Positions 36,613-42,973 of a stretch of 42,973 nt of DNA are shown one piece after another (the stretch's first letter is position 1; the number at the start of each line of letters is the position of its first letter). The stretch covers positions 1 to 42,973 of the forward strand of contig JBFMGC010000025.1 of NCBI GenBank assembly GCA_040752815.1, in the 5' to 3' direction. Origin of the DNA: Candidatus Zixiibacteriota bacterium (GTDB taxonomy: Bacteria; Zixibacteria; MSB-5A5; GN15; FEB-12). The notes below the pieces were generated by a model, which searched no databases, was not told the DNA's origin, and worked only from the letters and a program-made list of their open reading frames with translations. The translations under genes were made by a program, and so were the position numbers.

Positions 36613-38766
36613 ATGAGGTACACGACAAGATTCGTCCTGCTGATTATGGGGGTAATAGCGCTTGTTGTCCTTACCTCAGGTTGCAGTGTCTACTTCAATA
36701 CGTTCTTCAATGCGAAGAAGGCCTTCAATTCGGCGGAAAAGGCCCGCAAGGAAAGCAAGCGTGAGGGAGCCGGGAGAAACGAGTACCAGAAGGCCATCGA
36801 GAAAGCGCTCAAAGTAGCCGAGAACCACCCCAACTCGAAATACTATGATGACGCCATCTACGTTCTTGGAGTGTCTTACTACCACACGGCCCAGTACGCC
36901 AAAGCCGAGCGTCGTTTCCGCGAGCTGTTGGCGAACTACCCGAACTCCAAGTATACCAGGGATGCCACGATCTACCTGGCAAAGTCCAAGCTCGCACTAG
37001 GCGATATGGATGACGCCCTGGCGGCGTTCGCGGCGGTGTTTGATTCCGGCTACGACAAGGAATACAAAGCCGAGGCCGCGCGGGCGCTCGGCGAGCATCA
37101 TCACAAGGAGAAGGAATACTCGGATGCCCGGCGGTATTTTGTCGCGCTTCGAGACTCGCTGGGTGATGGGGCCGCTGCGCGCAACGCGCAGATGTTTATT
37201 GCCGACGGCTACTTTGAGGCCTTCCAATTTCAAGACGCCTTGAGTGGGTATCTGCAGGTGTTGGGGATGAAGCCTGACAAGGGCGAAAAGTACCACGCGC
37301 TCTACCAGGCCGGCCTATGCTCCATACGACTCCAGCGAATAGACGCCGGACTGGCCTATCTCAATCAACTCGCCAAAGATGAGCTCTATTTTGATTCGCT
37401 CGGCATACTGAAATTGACCATGGCGGAGGGGTACGAGTACGACGGCGACCTGGCCCAGGCTGAAGCTCTATATGAAGATGTAATGTCCACCAGTGAGAAG
37501 AAAAGCTGGCAGGCGATTGCCGCCTATCGGCTCGGGCTGATCTACCAGATAGACTACGACCAGCTTAGCAAAGCTCAGGAGTATTATGACAAGTCAGTCG
37601 AGATCGACAAAACCTCGCCGGTGCGGAGCGACGCCATTGTGCGGTCGTCCGACATCGGTAAACTGAAGACCTTCGCCCGCACCCATCTGGATTCTACCGC
37701 CACCCCGGCGGCGATCGAAACGGCCGCCAATACGCAGCTTCTCCTCGCGGAACTGTACTGGTCGAAATTGAACAAGCCCGATTCGGCCATAGCCGAAATG
37801 CACTACCTGGTTGACTCGATTGAGACCTCATACCATACGCCCCAGGCGATTATCATGCTCTCCCAGATGATCCGCGAGCATACCGGGGACAACCAGGCGG
37901 CCGACAGCATGCTGCAGACCGTACTTCAGAAATATCCCCACTCCGATTTCGTACCCGAGGCATTGGAGGCGCTGGGACTTGAGGGGACCGAAGCGGACTC
38001 CGGTTACGCGGCCCTCTACATCGACAGGGCTGAGGACTTTCTCATTAACGGCGAAGAGATTGACTCGGCCCGCACTTACTATCAGTACGTAGTGGACAAC
38101 TTCCCCGAATCGGACCACTACCTTCCGGCTCGCTTTGCCCTGATCTGGCTCAGAGACAATTACGAAGCGCCGGGGGATTCGTCGATCTACTACGCCTACA
38201 AGGAGTTTATCGACTCTTTCCCCGACAGCGAGTGGTCCCGGACGGCCTCCCGGATGATAGGGGGGGCAGTGCAGCCTGTCGGCCAGCCGACGAGCACGCA
38301 GGAGGAGCAACTCACCGACTTGGAGAAAGATTCCATCCGGCACGGGGATACACGGGACGATATCGAGCGGCCGCCGGATACGGCGGTGGGCTATATCGAC
38401 CCGATGATTGCGCTCTACCGCACTCCCAAGGGGGATACCCTGGTAGACCTGAGACTGCAACCCATTGAAACCCAGATTCCCTTTGAGTTCCCGCCCGAAT
38501 TCTCCACGGGCACCCAAAACGACTGGAAACTCTATTTCCAGTTGCTGATTGATTTTTCCGGGAAAGTTGTGGATTATAACCTGAAGATCCCCTCCGGTAT
38601 CGAGGAGATCGACAAGCGGGCCCGTGAAACGGTGGGTTCCATGACTTTCGACGCCATGGAGGTATCCAACCGGGTGGTTGACGCCGGCCAGACCGATAAA
38701 CGAACCGAAGAAGGTTACTGGTTTGTATATATGTACGTCGTGACAAAACCGGAATATCTCAGATGA
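36613..38766 (+). CDS. TPR-repeat lipoprotein with TonB-C-like end
   Basis: 717 residues. The lipoprotein signal LVVLTSGC has lipidated C24. From ~60 onward come repeated TPR units, many of BamD/YbgF style (ALKVAENHPNSKYYDDAIYVLGVSYYHTAQYAKAERRFRELL), then a Ser/Thr/Glu-rich linker (~570-600). The last ~80 residues (LIDFSGKVVDYNLKI..., AFDAMEV-like and YWFVYMYVV) resemble a TonB C-terminal domain. It is an envelope scaffold, perhaps in cell-envelope assembly or cross-membrane coupling. The ATG at 36613 has no strong Shine-Dalgarno. Its last 4 bases overlap the pyrK start (ATGA, 38763-38766), an unusual pairing. Confidence 0.85.
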   Translation: MRYTTRFVLLIMGVIALVVLTSGCSVYFNTFFNAKKAFNSAEKARKESKREGAGRNEYQKAIEKALKVAENHPNSKYYDDAIYVLGVSYYHTAQYAKAERRFRELLANYPNSKYTRDATIYLAKSKLALGDMDDALAAFAAVFDSGYDKEYKAEAARALGEHHHKEKEYSDARRYFVALRDSLGDGAAARNAQMFIADGYFEAFQFQDALSGYLQVLGMKPDKGEKYHALYQAGLCSIRLQRIDAGLAYLNQLAKDELYFDSLGILKLTMAEGYEYDGDLAQAEALYEDVMSTSEKKSWQAIAAYRLGLIYQIDYDQLSKAQEYYDKSVEIDKTSPVRSDAIVRSSDIGKLKTFARTHLDSTATPAAIETAANTQLLLAELYWSKLNKPDSAIAEMHYLVDSIETSYHTPQAIIMLSQMIREHTGDNQAADSMLQTVLQKYPHSDFVPEALEALGLEGTEADSGYAALYIDRAEDFLINGEEIDSARTYYQYVVDNFPESDHYLPARFALIWLRDNYEAPGDSSIYYAYKEFIDSFPDSEWSRTASRMIGGAVQPVGQPTSTQEEQLTDLEKDSIRHGDTRDDIERPPDTAVGYIDPMIALYRTPKGDTLVDLRLQPIETQIPFEFPPEFSTGTQNDWKLYFQLLIDFSGKVVDYNLKIPSGIEEIDKRARETVGSMTFDAMEVSNRVVDAGQTDKRTEEGYWFVYMYVVTKPEYLR

Positions 38767-39557
38767 GCAAGTACTCCTCTGAGCGCGTACCTGTAAGCCG
38801 GGTTCGTCACCTTTCCCCTAATTATCACTCCCTCAAACTGGGTCCCTGGAGTCGGATCAACGAGTGCCGCCCCGGACAATTTGTCCATCTCGGGCTGCCC
38901 GATTCAGAGATATACTTTCGCCGGGCGATGTCAATCGCCGCGGTAGACACCGGCTCGGGTCAAATCGAGATCATTTTCAAAGTTTTCGGCCGGGGTACGC
39001 GGATTTTGTCCGGCTACCACAAGGGGGACGTTGTCGACGTGCTCGGCCCGCTCGGGGTTCCGTTTACGCCACCCCGGCAAAACGAAACCTGCCTTTTCGT
39101 GGCGGGCGGGGTCGGTTTCCCGCCGCTGTTTTACTTGGCCAGTCGGCTGGTGGCAAGAGGGCGGGATCCGGAAACAATCGAATTCTTTTACGGCGGCCGT
39201 ACATCGGGCGAGGTAGTGGAGCGGCAGCGGATCCGCCAACTTGGAGTACGCTTCCACCCCGTGACCGATGACGGCAGTTTCGGCTCAAAAGGGCTCGTGA
39301 CCGAAGCGGTGGAGAAGTATCTGGACGGCCATCCCGTCAAGCGTCCTCGCATGTACGCCTGTGGACCTGACGGCATGCTGAAGGCGGCCGATGACCTCGC
39401 CCGAAAGCTCGGAATACCGGGAGAGGTGTCGCTCGAAGCGCCGATGCCGTGCGGATTCGGAGTCTGCCTGGGCTGTGTGGTGCCGCTCCGCGCCGGAGGC
39501 CACGCCCGCGTCTGCAAGGAAGGGCCGGTGTTCCAAATCGGGGAGGTGCTGCTGTGA
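38763..39557 (+). CDS. pyrK: Dihydroorotate dehydrogenase B electron-transfer subunit
   Basis: 264 residues, ferredoxin-reductase-like FAD subunit carrying electrons from PyrD to NAD+. The FAD part contains RPGQFVHLGLP and YFRRAMSIAA, then the NAD part LFVAGGVGFPPLFYLA and YACGPDGMLKA. The [2Fe-2S] cluster cysteines are C230, C235, C238 and C251 in PMPCGFGVCLGCVVP...ARVCKEGPVF. The start overlaps the end of the TPR lipoprotein gene; its end overlaps pyrD's GTG by 4 bp. It functions as a complex with PyrD in pyrimidine synthesis. Confidence 0.96.
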   Translation: MSKYSSERVPVSRVRHLSPNYHSLKLGPWSRINECRPGQFVHLGLPDSEIYFRRAMSIAAVDTGSGQIEIIFKVFGRGTRILSGYHKGDVVDVLGPLGVPFTPPRQNETCLFVAGGVGFPPLFYLASRLVARGRDPETIEFFYGGRTSGEVVERQRIRQLGVRFHPVTDDGSFGSKGLVTEAVEKYLDGHPVKRPRMYACGPDGMLKAADDLARKLGIPGEVSLEAPMPCGFGVCLGCVVPLRAGGHARVCKEGPVFQIGEVLL

Positions 39558-40471
39558 AGCCCGACCTGCGCGTCACAATCGCCGGGATGGAATTTGCCAA
39601 CCCGCTCATGACCGCATCTGGTTGCTGCGGATACGGCGAAGAACTCGCCGAGGTCTTTCCGCTCTCCCGTTTGGGCGCACTGGTCACCAAGTCGATCACG
39701 CTCAAGCCGAGGCTGGGACATCCACCGCCGCGCACCGCCGAGACAGCTTCCGGTATGCTCAACGCAATCGGCCTGGCTAATGTCGGGATTGATGCGTTCA
39801 TTACCGACAAGCTGCCGTTTCTGGAAAAGCAGAAGACCAGGGTGATCGTGAATGTCGCCGGTTCATCAGCGTCGGAGTATATTGAAGTCTGCCGCCGTCT
39901 GAACGACTGCCCGAGAGTCGATATGGTCGAGCTTAACGTCTCCTGTCCGAATGTCGACGAGGGCGGTATCGAGATCGGCACTGATCCACTGCAGACCGAG
40001 AAGATCGTCGCCGACGTACGTAAGGTATTCAAGCGGCCAATCATCGCCAAGATGACCCCCAACGTAACCGATGTTGGCATCGTGGCCAGGGCGGCCGAAG
40101 CCGGCGGTGCGGATGCGATCTCGCTGATCAACACCCTGACAGGGACATCTATCGATGTCAATACCTGGCGACCACGCTTGACTTACAATCGAGGCGGACT
40201 CTCCGGGCCGGCGATCAAACCGGTGGCGCTGGCCATGGTCGACAGAGTATACAACTGCACCAGGCTCCCGCTTATTGGAATTGGCGGTATCACTACGGCC
40301 GACGACGTTGTCGAGTTTATGCTGGTCGGTGCGACCGCGGTGCAGATCGGGACCGCGCTGTTCGTGCAGCCCGATGCCCCCGTGCGAATCGCCAAAGATC
40401 TGACCGCCTATCTTCGCGAGAAGAAGCTGCACTCGGTCACAGAATTGATCGGCAAGGTAAGGAAATACTGA
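39554..40471 (+). CDS. pyrD: Dihydroorotate dehydrogenase, catalytic subunit (class 1B)
   Basis: 305 residues, FMN TIM barrel that oxidises dihydroorotate to orotate. N-terminal GMEFANPLMTASGCCGYG, VTKSITLKPRLGHPPPR, and catalytic C131 in ELNVSCPNV (class 1 uses Cys, class 2 Ser). C-terminal LIGIGGITTADDVVEFMLVGATAVQIGTAL is the phosphate/FMN-binding end. Pairing with PyrK makes it the NAD+-linked B form. The start is GTG at 39554, overlapping the pyrK stop (GTGA), with GGGAGG about 8 nt upstream. Its TGA overlaps the pyrF ATG by one base. Confidence 0.97.
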   Translation: MKPDLRVTIAGMEFANPLMTASGCCGYGEELAEVFPLSRLGALVTKSITLKPRLGHPPPRTAETASGMLNAIGLANVGIDAFITDKLPFLEKQKTRVIVNVAGSSASEYIEVCRRLNDCPRVDMVELNVSCPNVDEGGIEIGTDPLQTEKIVADVRKVFKRPIIAKMTPNVTDVGIVARAAEAGGADAISLINTLTGTSIDVNTWRPRLTYNRGGLSGPAIKPVALAMVDRVYNCTRLPLIGIGGITTADDVVEFMLVGATAVQIGTALFVQPDAPVRIAKDLTAYLREKKLHSVTELIGKVRKY

Positions 40472-41478
40472 TGTTCGCTTTGGAGAAACTGCAGAAAGCC
40501 CAGCAGGCCAATCGCTCCTTTATCTGTCTGGGGCTGGACCTCGATCCCAAAAAGATGCCGCAGGATTTCGGCAACAGCACGCGGGGGATGTTCGAATTCG
40601 CGAGGCGCATTGTCGAGGCCACCGCCGACCAGGTCTGCGCTTACAAACCGAATCTCGCGTTTTACGAGGCGCTCGGCGCCGACGGCTGGTCGCTTCTGAA
40701 CCTGCTCGTACAGCGAATACCGGAGCGTATCCCGATCATTCTCGACGGCAAGCGCAACGATATCGGCAACACCGCCGCCCAGTACGCGTCGGCGCTCTAT
40801 GACAGGTTCAGGGCCGACTGGGTGACGGTCAACCCGTATATGGGCTACGACTCGATGCGCCCGTTCATGGAACGCAAGGACAAGGGCGTGTTCGTGCTCT
40901 GTTTAACCTCGAACGCAGGCGCTCGTGATTTCCAGATGCTGGAGGTTGAAGGCCGCGCGCTCTACAAAGTCGTGGCCGAACGAGTCAGATTCTGGAACAA
41001 GGACAACAATTGCGGCCTGGTAGTAGGTGCAACTCACCTTGATCAGCTCCGCGAGATTCGCGAAATCGCCGGGGACATGCCGCTGTTGATTCCGGGAGTC
41101 GGCGCACAGGGGGGATCGTTGGATGATTCGATAATCGCCGGCACCGATAATTTCCTCAAACCGGCCGTGGTGAACGTCTCCCGCTCGGTGCTGTACGCGT
41201 CGAACGCAACTGATTTCGATCAGCGAGCCCGCCAGGAAATAGCGAAACTGAACGCCGCGGTCACTCGTCTCCGCTACGGTGACAAACCCGCCGAGCCGAA
41301 GGGCCAGCCGGTGGTGTCGAACAGTCAGCAGACCGTTTCGAACAATCCGCAGTCCGCACCCAACAATCAGAAGGACACAGGGGAGAGAGCGTCCGGTGCC
41401 CCACCGCCTGGGGTGGGCGAAGATTCTGGCAATACCTCACCTAAGAGTGGGCCAACTGAGATTACGAACCAATCGTAG
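40471..41478 (+). CDS. pyrF: Orotidine 5'-phosphate decarboxylase (subfamily 2)
   Basis: 335 residues. It decarboxylates OMP to UMP, the last step of UMP synthesis, directly downstream of orotate production. Core residues 1-270 have FICLGLDLDPKKMP, YKPNLAFYEALG and the catalytic loop ILDGKRNDIGNTA (D92, K94, D97), the long-form PyrF type. The last 65 residues are a low-complexity Pro/Ser/Asn/Gln tail with three imperfect 7-residue repeats (VSNSQQT, VSNNPQS, APNNQKD) and a palindrome of the intergenic family. The tail is probably disordered and secondarily acquired. The ATG overlaps the pyrD stop. The gene ends the pyrKDF unit. Confidence 0.93.
   Translation: MFALEKLQKAQQANRSFICLGLDLDPKKMPQDFGNSTRGMFEFARRIVEATADQVCAYKPNLAFYEALGADGWSLLNLLVQRIPERIPIILDGKRNDIGNTAAQYASALYDRFRADWVTVNPYMGYDSMRPFMERKDKGVFVLCLTSNAGARDFQMLEVEGRALYKVVAERVRFWNKDNNCGLVVGATHLDQLREIREIAGDMPLLIPGVGAQGGSLDDSIIAGTDNFLKPAVVNVSRSVLYASNATDFDQRARQEIAKLNAAVTRLRYGDKPAEPKGQPVVSNSQQTVSNNPQSAPNNQKDTGERASGAPPPGVGEDSGNTSPKSGPTEITNQS
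41314..41376 (+). repeat. Three 21-bp imperfect tandem repeats in pyrF
   Basis: Units at 41314-41334, 41335-41355 and 41356-41376 each encode 7 residues (VSNSQQT, VSNNPQS, APNNQKD). They lie in the low-complexity tail of pyrF, upstream of the intergenic-type palindrome CCCACC (41400-41405) / GGTGGG (41412-41417). Confidence 0.7.
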
Positions 41479-41918
41479 CCCTGGCGTCCGATGCCCCCAC
41501 CACCCATGCCGGAGGGCGGGTTCAGAATCTGCCAATACTCATCGATAATCGAAGTCACCCCATTCTGGCGGAGAGGCAGGGATTCTCCGGCTGCGGAAAA
41601 CGTTAACTCTTTGATTTTCAACAAATTGGCTGTAATTGAGTGGCATTTCGAAGGTTAACTATCGTGTAGTATCGTGAAGTTCGGTGAAGTATCTTGAAGT
41701 TCAGCGTAGTTCGCGGTTAGAAAATTGTTAGAAAATTTCGGGCACGGGAAGATACAGTTTTTGGTGAATGGCGGTGGTAAGGTGGAGTAACAAGGCGAAT
41801 ATACTGGTCGTTAGAGTCGCTGGGACGGAGAAGAAGCCGCCAACAACAAATCGTCAAAGGCTCTACATATGAATTGTTCAGATGACAGGGAAGCTTACGC
41901 TGCGCCCCAGGAACAATC
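41479..41918. other. Intergenic region with a 10-bp-period tandem array
   Basis: 440 bp, AT-richer than the coding DNA, between convergent genes. From 41661 to 41720, six units of 10 bp (ATCGTGTAGT, ATCGTGAAGT, TCGGTGAAGT, ATCTTGAAGT, TCAGCGTAGT, TCGCGGTTAG) follow one another, the last degenerate; then GTTAGAAAATT repeats near 41716-41737. A short frame 41869-42000 overlaps the next gene antisense and is not called. Nothing else is visible. Confidence 0.6.
41661..41720. repeat. Tandem 10-bp repeat array
   Basis: About six head-to-tail units of consensus (A/T)TCGTGAAGT, spaced by nearly one helical turn. The period suggests a protein-binding array or slippage-generated DNA; iteron-like by look only. 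Confidence 0.65.
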
Positions 41919-42689
41919 TCATCCTTCGCAGAAGAGCCACTTACCGCTAGTCGCGTTTATAATACACCGTATGCTCGTGCTAGACAATCTCGACTCCTGA
42001 GTTGCTGGGCTCAACGATGGTGCCGAGGGTTTTGGGAAGGGAATTGTCCCTCTGGCCAGAATAATCCAGCATGGTACTGGCTGCGCACCGTGGTGGGAGA
42101 ACATAACAAGCCAGGCTTGGATTTCTTTTGCTTGAAGTGGGTTCGTTGGCACTGCTGCGTCGAGAGCTTGATAGAAACTAACAAAAGGTACCGACTCCAC
42201 TAGAGATACGTGACGTTCATTCCTACTGAGGCGGACCGTGGAGGAATCGGTTGGCGGTTCTGGAAGCAATGCTGAGTCAGGTCCTTCATAGGTTGAGTAC
42301 ACTTTCAGTAAGCGGCCGGTCGGCGGATCGAGAACAAAGTTGTAAGTCTTTCTGATCTGATTTGAAACGGTTTCTGAACTCCATCCGCCAAAGTCCAAGA
42401 ACACGCTATCGAATGTGACGATCCACCGCTTTGGACCGGCGATACTATCAGACAGAAACGGTGTCGTGGAATCAGCAAAGGCGGTTTCAGTAACGCAAGA
42501 CGCTGCAGAGGGACGAACAAAACCCTTGGAATTCGCAAATCCTGCGTACTTAAGTGCCCTGTTTAACGCCTGCTCCTGGTTCTCGATCACCACGCTACGT
42601 GGGGTCTCGGCCGCCTCCAATGTCGCCAAGACCAGCAAACTAGCAAGGAATGCGCCAAGCGCAGGTCTTTCAGCAAAAACCTGAAACAT
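41919..42689 (-). CDS. Secreted protein of unknown function with PepSY-like segments
   Basis: 256 residues with a signal peptide (residues 1-27, GAFLASLLVLATLEAAE). Two segments look PepSY-like, each ending in a turn of D/N-x-x-TG: RWIVTFDSVFLDF...YNFVLDPPTGRLLKVYS and PCWIILARGTIPF...RCIINATSGKWLF. PepSY-like domains often act as inhibitors or regulators of extracellular proteases, but the match is weak and was seen by eye. GGAGG is 5 nt upstream of ATG 42689; an upstream ATG at 42707 is not preferred. It lies 42 bp downstream of a small frame on the same strand. Confidence 0.68.
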   Translation of the reverse strand: MFQVFAERPALGAFLASLLVLATLEAAETPRSVVIENQEQALNRALKYAGFANSKGFVRPSAASCVTETAFADSTTPFLSDSIAGPKRWIVTFDSVFLDFGGWSSETVSNQIRKTYNFVLDPPTGRLLKVYSTYEGPDSALLPEPPTDSSTVRLSRNERHVSLVESVPFVSFYQALDAAVPTNPLQAKEIQAWLVMFSHHGAQPVPCWIILARGTIPFPKPSAPSLSPATQESRLSSTSIRCIINATSGKWLFCEG

Positions 42690-42731
42690 GCTAACCTCCG
42701 TTTCCAATCACAGATCGAGTTGCTAACAACT

Positions 42732-42902
42732 CTACAGCAGTGGAACCAGATCGCCAACCTCCAGTGAGTCGCGGCTCTCAATTGTCATAAACCATTGGCC
42801 ATGCTCATCCACCCTCTCCTCGACAACAGCTCCATATTCCCCAAGAAGCAAGGTAGCCCACAGCTTGCTGTGGGTCGTTCCATTCACGGGCAGATCCCTC
42901 AT
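42732..42902 (-). CDS. Possible small protein (56 aa)
   Basis: An open frame of 56 residues, MRDLPVNGTTHSKLWATLLL..., ending ESRDSLEVGDLVPLL. The C-terminal half looks coding-like (RVDEHGQWFMTIESRD), but the first third overlaps the intergenic palindrome at 42857-42874. The ATG overlaps a preceding TGA (positions 42899-42902), suggesting coupling to the partial gene at the edge. It precedes the PepSY-like gene by 42 bp. No family recognised. Confidence 0.4.
   Translation of the reverse strand: MRDLPVNGTTHSKLWATLLLGEYGAVVEERVDEHGQWFMTIESRDSLEVGDLVPLL
42857..42874. repeat. Short palindrome (CCCACAGC type)
   Basis: CCCACAGC-TT-GCTGTGGG, a perfect 8-bp stem with TT loop, preceded by GTAG and followed by TCGTTCCATT. 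The flank recurs at 29253-29262 in slightly altered form. Confidence 0.7.
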
Positions 42903-42973
42903 AGCTCAATCTTGTCTATCCGCAAAGCTACATCGTCTCGACCACAATAGCAATTGTAACTCGACCACCGCCA
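42899..42973 (-). CDS. Partial gene cut by the window end
   Basis: The last 24 codons of a minus-strand frame, ending GRDDVALRIDKIEL then TGA. Its stop overlaps the ATG of the next small frame by 4 bp (ATGA), a sign of a real gene pair. Too little is seen to assign a function; it could also be chance. Confidence 0.35.
   Translation of the reverse strand, partial: WRWSSYNCYCGRDDVALRIDKIEL

Noticed and set aside
41869-42000. Short plus-strand frame MNCSDDRE...
   Set aside because: Overlaps the end of the PepSY-like gene on the other strand and has no ribosome-binding site.

Overview
The window is a stretch of ordinary bacterial chromosome with housekeeping, envelope and secretion genes. No rRNA, tRNA, CRISPR array, intact transposase or phage gene was seen. 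The best lineage clue is the secreted M6 protease at the left edge. It ends in thrombospondin type 3 calcium repeats followed by a paired dockerin-like tail with DITIGDIT-LIDYLFITG spacing, a style I associate with candidate phylum Zixibacteria and relatives in the FCB group. A diderm envelope fits: there are an Omp85-type barrel, a lipoprotein, type IV pilin-like proteins and a barrel-like SppA fusion. The lineage is inferred from memory of protein style, not from a search.

Layout, left to right. Positions 1-273 hold a degenerate direct repeat touching the 3' end of the M6 protease gene (minus strand, to 2812). A groES-groEL operon (3273-5218) follows behind a sigma70-like promoter with a perfect CIRCE operator, closed by a strong hairpin terminator. 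Next come a Cys-rich small protein, a GlcE-like FAD protein, a CoA-binding protein and a SWIM zinc-finger protein. A minus-strand block from 15983 to 8526 carries nfo, a geranylgeranyl-reductase-family flavoprotein, ychF, lon and nnrDE. At 16127 begins a plus-strand DUF433/helix-turn-helix protein with a palindrome over its probable promoter, then three minor-pilin-like genes (16826-19682). A compact minus-strand operon (24012-19741) encodes a SpoU methyltransferase, a DUF4097 protein and an SppA-like protease with a barrel-like N-terminus. Diverging from it is a patatin-BamA type Vd autotransporter (24034-26700). A secreted alpha/beta hydrolase lacking its nucleophile and an unrecognised gene of different composition follow.

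The right third has secA (minus) diverging from a plus-strand run: rsgA, a GH57 glucanotransferase, a class III-like sirtuin, a TPR lipoprotein, then pyrK-pyrD-pyrF with start/stop overlaps. The lipoprotein gene also overlaps pyrK by 4 bp, tying an envelope gene to pyrimidine synthesis. The right edge has a secreted PepSY-like protein of unknown role and two small overlapping frames, one cut by the window end.

The most distinctive feature not explained by genes is a family of short GC-rich palindromes. It occupies nearly every intergenic gap and seems to have entered the 3' end of pyrF. I found no convincing new multi-gene system. The best leads are the SppA-barrel operon, the triad-less hydrolase, the palindrome family and the 10-bp-period tandem array near 41.7 kb.
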